A DNA stretch of 59,804 bases. Origin: Plakobranchus ocellatus. Taxonomy: Eukaryota; Mollusca; Gastropoda; Plakobranchidae. Location: NCBI GenBank assembly GCA_019648995.1, contig BLXT01000029.1, positions 615,712-675,515 of the forward strand, written 5' to 3'. The position numbers and the translations under genes were made by a program. Positions 25,001 through 39,896 of the stretch are shown piece after piece (positions within the stretch are counted from its first letter, which is position 1; each line of letters opens with the position of its first letter). The notes under the pieces are model-generated. The model saw only the letters and a list, made by a program, of their open reading frames with translations, made no database searches and was not told the DNA's origin.

Positions 25001-28000
25001 TCAACTAGACGAAACAAACACAAAAATAAAGATGGCACTAATGGTTCTAGCTAAATTATAGTTTGCATTGTTTTGGCCCACACCTTACTTGTCTATGCTT
25101 TGTAAAAAAAAATTTCATGTATTTTTTACAACTTTCAACTGTTGTATTTGTTCGTTTACTAGAACAGCTTTAAGATGTCTCATTCATGAATTTTGTGGCA
25201 GAGTGAATCAGTTAACATTCTCTTAGAAGTAAGAGGTGCAGCGCCAGTATCTTTTTAGATAAATCCAGACGAGTGGCAAAGTAAAATTTTGATCATTTGA
25301 AATCAACACTACAGCCAGGACTACATTTTGTAAATTTTGCAATAATAAAAAACTGTTCTAAAGGTCACCCAGCATGTCTGTGCCAAGATATTGAGATTTA
25401 AACTTTATGAAAGAAAGAGGTAAAGAGACAGAAATAGAATGATTTTAAAAATCTTTCTCAAAAGTTGTACTTACACTGTTTGACTCGTTACAAATAGTTT
25501 TGATTCATTGTTTTTCCGCAACAATTGTCAGTCACCCGACACATTATTTTTCAATTTTCAGTCACAAGTATTAGCCACAGTTATTTCAAGCAAATTTTAG
25601 AAATAATCACTAGAGTGCTGTATGCATAAGGAATTTTCAGTATTAAAGCATTTCTATTTGTCAAGCATGACAGGCTTTGTCTCAAAAAAAAATATTCGAA
25701 GTATCAATTACCATTGTTTCAGGCATGGGTTGCTCAGCTAGAAACCGAGCTTGATCAAAGGGGTAATGTTGAGGAGCAACTGAAGCAACGCATCAGTCGC
25801 CTGGAGTCACAACTCACACAACAGCAGTCAGAGGAGGAGATCCAAGCCAGCAAAGATAGAAGTCAGACAGAAGTGGCTTCTAGTGGAGGCAAAGAGAGGA
25901 GGCGAGACAGCCCAACTATTTTATCTCCAAAACGCAAGCCCTGGACATCCCAAGTCTCCCTTGAGGAGGAAGTGTTAAGATCTCAGAAAATTGAAGAAGT
26001 AAATAACTTATATTCTGTCCTAAGCTTTTTCTCAAGCTCTATTTTTTTTTTTTATGAAAACTTTATTAGTGATTTTGAAAAGTTTAACCAATGGTCTTTT
26101 GTATGTTGTATGTTGTGTGTGAATGCAAAATTTTCTTTCATTTAAAAATTATATCAATTGATTAACTTGAACTGAGTTTTGCATGGGCAAAAAGTGTCCT
26201 GACTGTTTCTGTTTGCTTTTGTGTCACCTGAAGGAACTTCAGCAAGAGAATAGTGTGCTCAAAGATCAAGTTCAGCAACAATTAGTGCAAATATCAGGTT
26301 TGCGTAACCAACTTGATCAGCTAAGACATTATGGTGGTGATGATGCAGATGAAGACGTCACACAGCTGCGGGCACGGCTGCAGGCAGAAAGGGATGCCTT
26401 GGAAAGAACTGAAACTCAGGTAAGACTTTCATTTTGCAGGCATATAAGGCTCAATATAAGACATTTTTTCATGAAGAATTTCCTAATGCTCTAATGACTA
26501 TAGCTCAAGTTTGAAAAAAAGAGTTACATGCTTAATAATTTAGATTTTCTGACTTTGAAGGCTTTTGAAGACAGCAGTAAAAGCAAAACAAATCAAAAAC
26601 AAAAACAAAGTCCATAAAAGTATATTGTATATATGAGGGAGATACAGAGCCAAAAGATTTTATTTTTGTTAAAAAGCAAATAAAGAAAAAAAAACCCTGC
26701 TGGAAAGCAAGGTTATCCTTGCAAATGGTACAATCTGTAACATCTTTCCAAAACAGGAAATTTTGCAGCATACAAGGATGATGAGGGATTTCTTTGGGAT
26801 ATTCTTTATTCATGTATTCGAGATTGAATATCTGGAGCTTATGCAAAGCTTTTTTTAAAGAGGATTGGCTCTCATGTGAAATGAATTTTTATAACTGGAA
26901 GTATATTTCCACACCTAATTTTCTGCAAAATATGTACCTTAAGACAATATCATACAGAAGTAACAATGACTCATCCAAAAATCTTTTTTGAAAAGGTGGA
27001 CATCCATTATCAACTTTGACTTTTACAAATATTTACAGGTTGCAGAAGCTCAACGTAAAATTGAAACTTTGGAAGGATTGCTGAAAGCCAAGGAGGAAGA
27101 AACTGAAAATATACGAACTAAGGTCTCCAAAATCATGGCGATTGGGGATGCACAAGAGGAGAATGAAAACCTCAAGGTAAGTAGTGTGTCTCAAAATGGA
27201 GCCAATATTTTTGGGTCAAATATTTTTAGTGTTCTGTGAAAGAAAAGTGATGTGAAATTTTGGTACAGTGACTTTTAAGTGCTGCATGCAAAACATTTAG
27301 TTGCAACAACTGGGCTTTTTTGTGTTCGATATCATTTTTTATTCTAAAAGCAATCTACAGATTATTCCTTGTTTTTGTATCTGATCACAACAGATATTTG
27401 TGCAGCCAAAATCAGCCAAAAATTTGCAAATTCAGGCTAAAATATTTTAATAGTATTTTAACACACTGGCTTGCCTCAAAACCTCTTGTTATGCAGTGAT
27501 TCTTAAAATTACAACTGAAAGATCTGTACAGGCATCTAAATTATTGTTGTGCAGCCAGTGTACAAATCTGTAATTCTAATTTCTAATTACACCTACTTTT
27601 TAAAGTTTTCCTGTGCCACCTTTCTGTTTATTAACTCAAGAAGTTTCTAGAATTTTTGTTTCAACTCTTTTTCCACTTTAAGCTGCAGTCTTTCCTTTTT
27701 TTTCTGGAACTTTAAATTTTGTTGCCAAAATTAAAACATTTGCTTATAAAAATTTCTTTTACTTTCACACAGAGCCAGCTAGAGGAGCTACAGGGACAGG
27801 TGACACAGCTTTCAAGTATATCATCCATGCAAACTCTTCCACCAGAGCTTCTGGAGGAGAAGAATGCTGAGATTCAAGAACTTAAGCAGAAACTTCAGGA
27901 GCAGGAGTCACAGCAACATGTAAGACTTAAATAGTATATTTTGTAAGAGAGGAGTGAGGAGGATGGAACAAAGGATGGCAGTTTATTCACCATAGTCTAA

Positions 28001-31000
28001 TACCTGTTCAGATTTACTTGTGGAATCATTATAAAGGAGCGATAAAAAGCTGCAGATAATATTAAAAATTTAAGCAAGACTTCCTGATTTGAAGCTTTAG
28101 ACCATTAAGCTGAAAATAAGGATGAGAGCAGATCGTCTCTAATTTCAAAGGAAGGCAGTATTGAAAGATAGTTAAAATGCAAAGGCCTTTGTATGTTGGC
28201 CAAAATCTTTTGTCAAACAGCTCTGCATGGATTGGAAGAGATCTTCAATTTTAGAGATTTTTTATATTTAGGATAAGAAAATAATTTTGCCTTTGTCTGA
28301 CATAATACAGGCATTTATTAAATCTGTTATGGTGGAATAATAAATATTCTAGATTTAAACATGACAAGAGCAAATCAAGATAAATGGAGCAAGTAACCAG
28401 ATTTATTTGCACCAAGAGGTAACAATCAATTCTAGCCCTAGTGTGTTTCTTTTTCAGTCTGGGCATATCTTTGTTCTGCACTATACTCCATTGATCTTGA
28501 TGCATGAAACACAGGTTTCCAATATTTGCCATGTTACAGTAATCTTTCAATGCCAGGCTTGCTTGCATCTGCAGATACTTAAGTTTCCAGGTTTGGCTAG
28601 TAATGAGCGAGACCTGGGGTCTCAGTAAATGCTCTCTTGGTTTCTTGGAATGCTTTGTCATGTTGCTCATTTTAGATCCAGGGACGGTTTTATTTTTTCA
28701 GGAGCTCTCTCTGTGGTGTTCTAAATTGGACAATTTGAGAGGTACGCACCTGATGTCTGAAACATTCTCTGGCTGAAGCAGGCTTGAAACCCCTTAAGTT
28801 TTTCCAGGTCAATCTCGGTTCCGTTTTTGGGATATGAAAGGCCTAAGGAATTTCATTCTTTTTTCAAGAACTGACATTTCTCTTTGAGTGTGACACTGGT
28901 ATCTTTGAGTCATCCCATTATTTCTCTCACCCAGCATCATACTTTTGTTGACTAGACCAGTAATCAAACTTCATGAATATTACATATGACTTCTAGTATT
29001 CCTAAAGGAATGTGTGACTTTTCTCTGTAAAAAAAATTTTGGACCAGATGAGGTCTCAAAGGGCATTCTTTGGAAGCGAATTATTCAAATGAATGCTTTT
29101 GGTTGTTGAGGCACTTTGGACAGAGGAATCTGGTGGAAGCTGTTGTTGCAGTCAGATTAGTGGAAACTTTAGTGCCTGACAATAGGGCTAAAAGCTGATC
29201 TATAATAGGCAAAAGTTAGGATTCTTTCTTTACTCCCCAGTTCAAGAAGATCCTAACCCAGCCTTTTGTCTTTAGAACAATCACAATGGGAGCACATTAT
29301 TCAGTTAGAGAATCTATTGTCTTGATAATTTCTTTTCCTTCAAGTAACTTTAATTCATGTCATACCTTCTTATGAAAGGGTAAGGCCAATCTCTTTGATG
29401 TTGCTACTGAGAATGGAACTACAATTTCCCTGATTGTTTTTGCATTCTTTTTATAGCTTTCAAGGTGAATAAATAAATGTGGAAACTTTTTTCCGAAATC
29501 AGTTTTACATTTTAAAGTATTGATTCTCCAAATCAAGTCTAGTTCTTCAATAGCAGGTTTTCCATGAAGACTTTTCAGCCCATAGATCTTTTTGGTATAT
29601 TCCTACATCTTATTTCAATTCAGGCAGAAATTCTCCAACAATCTTGACTTTTTCATCTGAGGGCCCATACAGTCTCTAATGGATTTTCAGATATGGGTGT
29701 TTTTTGGCACATAATTTTTTGGTATGAGAGGGTATGAGAGTCTCATCAGCACCTGCATTTATCTTGAAATCTAGTTCTCTTCCCTGTGGCCTTTGCCTGT
29801 CATGGATTTTTGTTTTGTTTTGGTCCAAACACTGCTCCTAAGTACCTTTCTTTTTCTAAGACCTTCACTTGTGATATGTTGGCACTGATGGGAGCTCTAC
29901 ACACACATGATTTTCTTTTATAGGAGTGACAGATTGCCTCATTAGCCAAACCTCTTGCTCCCGACTTGTCGACATTGTCAACATTTATGTATGTGGTTTT
30001 GGTTTGTGATTCTGGCGGCCTCCGTGCTGGGGTGCTCTGCCTAATTTGTTTACTTGTGACTAGGTAGAAATGTGTGTAATTGTGTTTTGGCTTTTTCTTG
30101 AGCTCTGCAAATGTCTAAAAACTCTCCCAGCAAGAGCTTGCTCTTAAAGCTTTTCTCCGATTTTGTCATTCTGTATTCCGACAAAAAACCGAGAAACCTA
30201 TTCCTTAGCATCATGACATCTCCCATGAAATTGCAGCATTTGATGAGTTTGCCCAGCATTGAGACAGATGAATCCATAGATTCAAATTCCCTCTTATTCT
30301 TGTTTTATGGAAATGGTATGATTCAAATGTTTCATTGACCTCACCAATGCAATATTTGTTGAAAGCAGTCATAATTATATGTGAATTTTTTTAATCTGAG
30401 CTTGCCAAAGTCACCATTTTCTTTATTAATTACAAATCTTTTTTTAATTACTGAAATTTTTTTGTTATGTTATAAACTCTAGAATCAGATTCCAAGCACA
30501 AGCAGGTCTATATGATTTTTCTTTTTGCCTAAAATCGAGGATTAAGTTTCTTGCTGTTTCCCTTTTCAAATTGCATAAAAATGCAAGAAAACTGCCCTTA
30601 AAAAAGAAAATTTGAACGAATTGTTTATTTTCACTTACAATTTTTTTTTATTGATTAAACTAAATCGCTTAAACTCAGGCCCAAGTTCGTGAACTTGAAA
30701 CCCGCTTGAAGGAGCGAGATGAAGAAATCAGTGATCTTCAAGACAACATTACCAGCCTGCGTCGTGGTGAGCCATGCCTTGACGTTTCACTACCTTTTAA
30801 TGAGGATGCAGGAAATGTTTTAAACATCTCTATGACTGGCCGGGTAAGTAACAATGTTTTCAGCTTTTTTTTATTTACCTCTTTTTATTAAGCTCTCGCC
30901 CCTCCCCCCTTGTTTCATTCTTGTCAGCTTTAAATTTAGATTTTCATGTGTGAGCCAATTCCATCCTTTTGCACATGCAATTTCTTTTATTAATTTTGCC

Positions 31001-34000
31001 CTTCAAGTTTAAGTTTCCTGCTTTGGTCTGTTTGATAGATGTTCATTTTTCTTTGAAGTCCTGAATAAAGTGTTTTTGAACAATTTTTTTTAAAGTATCA
31101 TGTTGTCAGAGTGTTGCACACCATCATTATAATCATCGTTTTTGCACCCTGTAAGTCTTTTTTATTAGTTAAGAAATTGGAGATGACATTGAAAGCTTAT
31201 TATTTTGTTTAACAGCAAAGCAATAAGACAACAAATTTTCGTCTTCAATTCATATGTTTCCTTTTGCTTATGATCGCAGTAATTAAAATAATGTTTGTGT
31301 CATCACCATACCTGAATCTTTAATATGATTGACAAGTCAATTTTTTCTCTTATTGTGGCTTTGATATCACAATGTGAATGTTTATGTATGTACTAAAACC
31401 AGTTAAGAACAAATTTTTTTCTCCTTTTCTGATAGAAACGTGTGTTGTCTTTTAAGTTATGCTTTAGTGAATATGTTGTTTTCCTTTCTAATGTTGCCCT
31501 ACAGACAACTAGATCTGCAAGAGCAGTCACACCGGTTAGTAAGAAAAAAAAATCTTCTGAGGTGTAGCCTGTCAATCATCTAACCATTCTCTTCTTGTGT
31601 TATATTGTTCCTTTTGTGGTTTAATCTTTGCCTCACAAAAGTATCATCTCAGTATTAAATTGTTGCAAATCTTTTAATAGTCTGCATGAAAAACCAACAG
31701 TAATGACAGCAACAAATCTTCAGGAGTGAGGGAGTAATTTTGGTGTAATGGTTTTTCTGACAGATCATTATCACTCATTCTGACAATCATAAAATTGTTT
31801 TAAAAGAGGAAAAAGGGAAAGACACAAATTGTCAAGAAAAGTCAAGTTTTTTTTTTTTTTTTTTTTCTTAAAAAGGGAGGGCCCTGTGCAAACTAGTTAG
31901 ATTCACATGACACCATTTTCTTCTGCACTACACAATTTGCTGTGTGTAAAACATATATGTACTCATTTCAGGCCTCAATAGGCATCAACACCTTTTACAC
32001 ATTAAGTTGTATTCTCTGCATTGCTTTATTATTTATAAACATAAGCTAGCTACTTTGTTCAAATGAATTATCAAATATTTATTTCTTGTGGCTTTTTTTG
32101 AAACGGTAAAATAAACTTTTGTATTATTATATAACAGATACAACTTTTTGCCCTTTAGCTTTTCAGTATAATCTGCTATTAAAAGTTTTCCACCTTGCAT
32201 GGACATTGGAATATATATGTTACAAAGGAATGAAAATTATTTAATTCCTCATTCTTCAGCAGGACATCCCTTATCCCCCTGTTCCTCCAAAATTTGTTTC
32301 TTTTAAGCACACTCTCTCCTCCTTGATCTTTCTCTTTTCCTTTTCTCTCTGCCTCTCCCACTCTCTCTTTCTCCATCTTTCTCTCCCATACTTTTACTTG
32401 CTATCTCCCTCATCTTTTTTTCCCTTGAGGTGCTGCTGTTGTTCTCAACAGCTCAAAGATAAAATTGAATGGATCTGAATTTGCCTCTTTCCTCTGTGGG
32501 GATTTATCGTCTCTACTTTTTTAAACTCATGAATAATAATATCAGCAATGTAAGTATCGATAATAAAAGTTCCAGGATGGTAAATTTTATTTTTAAAATT
32601 ATTTTTATTCACTCTGGATGTTATTTCTCAACAGCGCCAATATAGGAGAAATAATGAGGTGGTTATTTGTTCTTGTAGTCAGATTTCTTTGTGGTGCAAA
32701 CTTGCTGTTGTGTGGTTACTCAGACTCAGATATTTCAGGCTTACTTTTTACTTTGACTGCTAACAGTTTTTGGGATCATAAATTATTTTAAATGAATCAT
32801 TGGTTTCAGCAAAATGAACATTTATCTCTTGATATACTAAGTCATCAAGAAAACTATACATACAGGTTTGTATCGTGTGCTAATTTCCAAGTGATCTACT
32901 ATCTTATTTGTATCTTTAAAAATGATGCAGGGCATTGTGCCCCTGAAATGTGTATAGGAGTACAAAAGTTTGTAATTTGTGGCTCCCAGAATCATTATTA
33001 GGGGTTGAATATTTGTGAGTATAAGATGCAAAACTTCTTGAACACTATGTCAGTGTTCTTTCACCGTCAGATTTTATGTCGAAGGGATGATCAGTTATCC
33101 CACAACGGTGATATTTCCTTGGAAGATATATTTTTCTTACGCATAAAATCTCTTCACTGGAGTAAATCTTTTCCTCAAGGCTTACAATAACAGGGACAAT
33201 GGACCTCTTTCATTCAATTTTTATAAGTAACCAAACTGGTCTCAGTCATGGAAGAATGGGATTTTGATTGTTGAATAACTCTGGGCAAAGATGCTTTCAT
33301 GGGCATACTTGTTAATTTAACATCAGGTTAATAAAAAATCTTTGAACTCATTCATGTTTGACATATTTGCTTTCAAACATGATATATTGTGTGAAATATT
33401 GTTTTCAGTTTCATCTTAACTTTAAATTTTCCTATTTCTTTGTCCTAACCATTAAAAATTCTGATAGAAATTGGTGTCCAATGTATGTTTTGTTTTTATT
33501 TTTTAAAGATTCTAATTCTTTGAGAAATGTGATATCTGAATCATGTAGTCCCATTTTACTAAGTTCCTTCTAACTTCTCCTATATTTTACTTTCATTTAT
33601 TTGAAAACCCTTTTTTTTTGTTTGTTTGAATATGGTTTTTTTTGTTTTTGTTTTTTTTTTTAAGCTTTTAGATGATGTGTTTGTTTTTGAGGTGCGCATT
33701 TTCAAACAGCTGTATTTATGTTTAATTCAAATGTTTGAATTACATATGTCTCTCCTTATGCCTTATTCTTTTGAAAAAAAAAAACCCTTGAAAAACACAA
33801 TATATCTTATTTTGCCATAACAATAACTGATTTAAACTTTATCATTATATATCTAAAGATCAGTACAAAAACCAACAGATTATTAAAACAAATGGATGAT
33901 TTTTCTTTATTGCACATTTTAATCACATTTTTACCCTCAAAATTAAATAAGTTGAATAGCTTCTATGTACTTATTGTTCTTCTCAAAGCTAATTTGCATT

Positions 34001-37000
34001 AACCATTCTGTGATGGAGAGGTTTAATTCAAATGTTGATATTTCATATGTGTCTGCTCTTGTCTTATTCTTTTGAAAAATCTTTTGAAAAAATACAATCT
34101 ATCTTATTCTGCTATAACAATAACTGATTTAAACTTTATCACCATATATCTAAAGATCAGTGCAGCAACCAACCGATGGTAAAAGTAAATGAATGTTTTT
34201 CTTTTATTGCACATTAATCATATTTATATCCTCAAAATTAAACAAGTTGAATAGCTGCTATGTACTTGCTTTTTCTAAAGCTAATTTACTGTTATCATCT
34301 TGCCACGAGAAGTTAAATAGCAATTTTTAAAAAGTTTGTGCGAATCTGCTTAATTTGTGCAGATAAAAAGGTTGATAAATGCACATGCGCAAACATGTCC
34401 CTCATGTTTTAAAGGTTTCTTGTTGATTTAGGAAAAAAACAACAGTCATTTGAAGAGTAATGTTTTATTGAATTTTGGAAGAAGCAAATTTCTAGAGGTA
34501 ACAACAGTAGAAAAAACAGTTTGAAGAGTTGCATATCCTCTATATTTAAAGTTTCTTTTGTTAGAGTATTTTTTGTGAAAACTTGAGCAAAATTAATTTC
34601 AAAGTATTTTGTTTTGTATATTGCCTTTGAAACATATATTAAGAGGCAGTAAATGTTGCATGCATAACAGTTTCCAAAGTCTTCAAACAAATGATTTATC
34701 TTTTCTTGCTGATACCGTGTCACTACAGACCAGCATTCAACAGGAGCTCGAGGATACCATGCAGGAGAGGGAGGGAGAGATAGCAGCTCTGGTACAAGAG
34801 GTAGAGGAACTGAAGAAGAAACTCTCAATGAAAGATGAAGAGACAAAAGGATTTAAAGATGCTGTTGAAGAGCTGGAAAGAGAAAAAACTGAAGCAGATG
34901 CTGATAAGGAAAAGGTTAACAATAAGTTTTGTGTCTCTCTTCCCTCCCCCNNNNNNNNNNNNNNNNNCCCCCCCCAGTGATAGTGTAGCAATGGTGTGGA
35001 TACCTGGGGTCTGCAGGAACCATTTTGTGATGGGTTTGCACATGTGCCTAGTCTAGTAATGGTGAAATAAAAGCCTGAGATCACTTAGTATTAGATGAAT
35101 TGTATCATGCAACTCTTGTCAATAGCTAGTCAACCTGCCCTGTATATTCTGAGTCTGACACTGATATGAGGAGGGCCTAAAAGCCTGAAAATACCCCTTT
35201 TTTTGGTTTGTGTGTGTGTTTGGGGGGAGGGATTTTATTTTTTTTGTAATGTTAGTTGTAAAGGTGGATTGATAATGTAATAATGTATTAACAGCAAAAA
35301 TCTAGTCCTAAATTTAGAGAGGTGGACTATTTGCTAGCAATACATATTGATCTTGGTTGTATTTTTTTGTTACAAAGTTACAAGTTATCAAGACAACTTC
35401 GGATTATTATTACACATCTTGGATTCCATTATTTTTCAAATTACTCTTGACATCTTGTGTTCTCATAACCAAGTGCCATCAAAATCATAATGTCAGCGCA
35501 TCTTATGGGGAAAATGTTTGTGAGAGAAAATTTAGCCAATTATGCTATGCTACATTTTTTAAAACTTGAATGGCACAGCTGAAAAATAGTTCAACTTTGT
35601 CTTTTATGTTACAACAGTGCAGCTGAATTGTTGCTGTAAGAAAGTGATAGCATGGAAAAGAATGTTTCAAATAATTTTTAAATAGAAGATTTAGAAATCA
35701 AAAGGATGGATAATGATGTGCTCTGCCCATGCTTTTATGCTTGTTTGATTGTGCTTAGCATAGGGATAAAAATTTATCGAATATATTAGGTAATGGACAG
35801 CCAACTGATTTTTTAAAATGATACCTGCTGTCCTTTTGTCTCTTTCACCAGCAGTAGCACTCGTTTTATTTCAAATTTTTAAAGGGCAAATGTAAACTTT
35901 TAATCTTTAATTACTCTTTTTTCCAAATCTCTGCCTCATCTTCTCCAACGGTTAACTAACACAAGCAGATCCTGCAGCAAAAAGAATCTGAGCTCTATGA
36001 ATTAACTTGTGAGCTGGAAGAATTAAGACAACAGATTCAAGATAGGGATCAAGAGATTGTACAGGTAAGGCTATTGTTATTGATTATTGTGCCATATTTC
36101 GTCTTCCGCATCGTCTTTTCCCTTCTCCTGTCTCTCCTCTTTTGCTTTTTTCCTCCCTTTGCTCAGCAGTGTGAATTTCTCAGACATTTCATCATTCTCA
36201 TTCAATAAATGCCTAACTCATTTTTTGGCAGATTTTATTTGATATGACCACTAATACAAGATATTGAGTTCTTCCATATGCTCTGACCCTAATAGTTTTG
36301 CTTATAGGTTACCGAAACAATGAGTAAGGCATTTACACACATGGACATTACTCAAATCGGGAAAAAATGAGTTAGGCATTTATTGAATGAGCTCGACGAT
36401 TTGTAAATGAAATAGATTGACTGATGGGTAAAGTTATCATAAAATTTAAGCCTAGTAATTGTAAAATTAGTATTGTAAAAGGCCCAATATGTTTACGTTT
36501 ACAACAGACAACTATTTACACGGCTGCTTTTAATGTTTGAATTTTGTTTTAAATTTAAAATTTTCACCAATAACAATTGTTTTCCTTATTTTAATACTTA
36601 TTTCTAACTCTTCGTGAGGTAAGGATTTATTTTTTACTTTCAATGAAGAGGGAATATGCTTCATTTTTATATCCAGTTCCATATCAATTGCTTTTCTCTA
36701 GGCATCAGAAGAAAGAGACAAGGCTCAAGAGCAGTTGCATGAGAAGGAAGCTCGGCTGGATCAGATGGTTTTACAGATTGACAGTCTGCAGGAAGAGATA
36801 TCTAGCTTGACTACTTTCCAAGTAAATTTTTTTTTTTTTTAAACAAAAATTGGATTGTCGGAGAATATGCTTGTCATACATTATGGAGTTTGAGAAGGGA
36901 TTTGTTGGTAAAAAGATATTATTAAGTGCTGGAAAAAAAAATTGGAAGCTATGCTGCTATTGAAGATTCAACTCGCAAAGTTATGAAAATTCTAGAATTA

Positions 37001-39840
37001 CAGAATGTTTTGTTTTATTTGGCTGTGTTTTTGATTGGACTAATTAGATTTTAAATCATGGGGCTGTCGACTATTTTCAGCTTGCTGGCTCCTCAAACTG
37101 TCCATTTTTGTTTTTTGTTTTGGGTTTTTAAAATTTTGTGGAAACCCTGCTATGTAAAGCCACAGAGCTAAAAATCATTGATCAGTGAAGTTATCTCAAC
37201 TTTTTATATAACAGGAAAACAGTGAACCGTGGGATTGTGAGTGTGTTTGTGTTTGTGTGTAATTAAAAAAAAACCATGCCATTTGGTTTCTGAATAACTA
37301 CATTGTGGCAATGACAAACACAAGGGCACTCACACACAAAAAAGAAGAAGGGTGAATGTTTTAATTAAATTTATTCATCAAATTATTTATAGTTCAGATG
37401 TAGACATGATCTTTACATCAAGATCAGGATCAATGACCTCAGGATGAGAAGATAATTTTTGTCATCGTGCGTTAATGTATTAGGCCCAACATTATCATCT
37501 GAAGTCTAAATGTCTTTGCCAGCATCAAAGACTTTGAAAAGACTTGGTCCTCTCATAGCTTTTGCAGACAAGTGATTTGGCTCAAAAACAGCTGCACTTT
37601 TATCATTTTAGCTCAAATAGATAATATCCAAATGTTTTTTATAATATCCACAATGAAATTAGTTTAAAATATGAAGTTCTCATATGTTAATAAAGTTCAT
37701 TCATTTTAAAAAGAAAAAGTCTTATTGGTGCTTGAGATCAAGGCCTTAGTCATACAGCTACCATGTAGTAAATTCAAATTTCAGTTACGAAATTTTCTTG
37801 TTATTATATGTGGAAGTATTCTGTAATTTTGTTAGTAATTTTTAGCTATTAACTAATTGCATCCATTTTCTTTTAAAAATCAATAGAAATAAGCCACGAA
37901 AGCAAATTCTGAGTTAGAGCTAAAGTTCGTTAAAGAAACAGAAACTGTGTTTATATTTTCAGCTTGAGCTACAGAAAGACTTTGATACGGTCCAGGCAAT
38001 GCTTGATGAGAAGGAAAAAGAGATTGAGAGTTTGACAAAAGAACTCACGGACAGCAAGACTCAGCAAGAGACACTGGATACTGTTGTGAGTTTAAGAATT
38101 TTTACCGGTGATGGGATGTGGCTTGGAAACCTGAATGTGATGTTCTGATTTTATCTTCCACTTCAAGTAGCATAAGGGAATATGAGAGAGTCAAGGCGCA
38201 GTAACACGCAGGGACCTCTTTTCAAACTTGAATGCAATAAATTCTTAGATGATTATTTTAGTTTCTTATTCCATCAAACATATATTATGACCTTCCATAA
38301 CTAAGATTACCTGTTTAATATTCAAGCATTCTTGCTTTATTTTTGTCCCTGCATTTCATACATGAGTTAAGTATTTGACATTCAAAAAAAAAAAAAAAAC
38401 AATAAAAAACAGGTACACACTCACAAATATTGAAATATCATATTTTAATTTTTTAGAAAATATTAGCTTTTCAGTGCAGTGTGGTTGTTATTGTTGTTTT
38501 CATTTATTGAGTTTATATAGGAAAGCTTTTGCTTTAGGCTCATGAAAGTATGTATTTCATGGGAGAGAGGTTGCATCTGTTTTTATGTTATTACCATCTG
38601 AAATCACCCTGTAAAAGTTCACAACCTCAAGTGCAATGTATATGCATGCTGATCCCATCTTAGCTTCAACTAGAGAAGGTGGTTGCCTCCCTTCAGAAGG
38701 ATCTTCGAGAAAAACAAAATGTAGTGGATGAGAAAGAGGAAGAACTCTACGAGCTCCGTGACAAACTTGAGGAAATGGTAGAACTGTTTGCCCTTATAAC
38801 TGCCTGCTTTAATCAGATGAATTGTGCCGTAGATTTGGTGCATCTTTGACACCTCAAGCTCTGTATGTTTGATCCCTCTTTAAACCCTTCCACTGCTGTG
38901 TTGCTAAACCATTTCAGTATCTTGTTTTATAATCAGTGTTCCTCTCATTTCAAGCCTTCAGGCTTAGAGACTTATTTATTGAGATTAACAACAAAACTTG
39001 CTGAAAATATTTTCATATCTTTACTTTAAACATTCCTTTCAGTGTAACTATTTGCATCTTGAAAAGAAATTATGAGCATAAAACTTTGTATCATTAACAT
39101 GATACATATTAATTTTTTTTTGTGTCATATGAAGAAAAATGCAGTTAATTTTTCTGTTTCATGTTTGGAAAAGTTAAAAATTAAATCATTTGAATGAAAA
39201 TGCCCAATTAAAAAAAAACCTCTGACTCTTGACATGTGATGACAAGTTGGATATTGATAATCAAAGGCCTCACTCCTCATATTCATAAAAATTAGAGCAT
39301 ATTTAGTCTCCATATTTATAGAGTCTCTAATCAGTGTATCACTTTCATTCTCTTCAATTTAATTAGATAGCGATCTTCAAACTTTTCCTTTCCCTTAACT
39401 GAGAAAAAAATAGAGTACAAATTGTGTTGTTGGGGGAAGGAGGAAGCAAATCCTTAAGGCACTACTTTCAAAGAGAGATTCCGATTCTTATCAATAATTG
39501 TAACAATGAGATGTCAAGTGACTCCTGAAAACATGGGGTACAAACATAACCAATATCTCCAACAATTAGGAAATGGCTGTTTCATTAGATTATGAACTTT
39601 GAGTGCATGAAAAAAATTTCCTGCTTGGTCTGATGTATTCTTGTATCTGTATGCTTAAGTAGAAAATGGATCGTTTGAGATGTTGCTAGTCATTAAAAGC
39701 ACTCTTGAGTTTGCCAGCTTTGAAGCTTCATGTTGTATCTAAGACAGGAGGGGAAGAAAAATATTGCTCACTATCAACGTATACATTTATATTGTTGTGC
39801 TTGAGTGAGAAATAAAAAAGACAGAGAGCTGGCTGCATTT

Positions 39841-39896
<56 letters not shown>

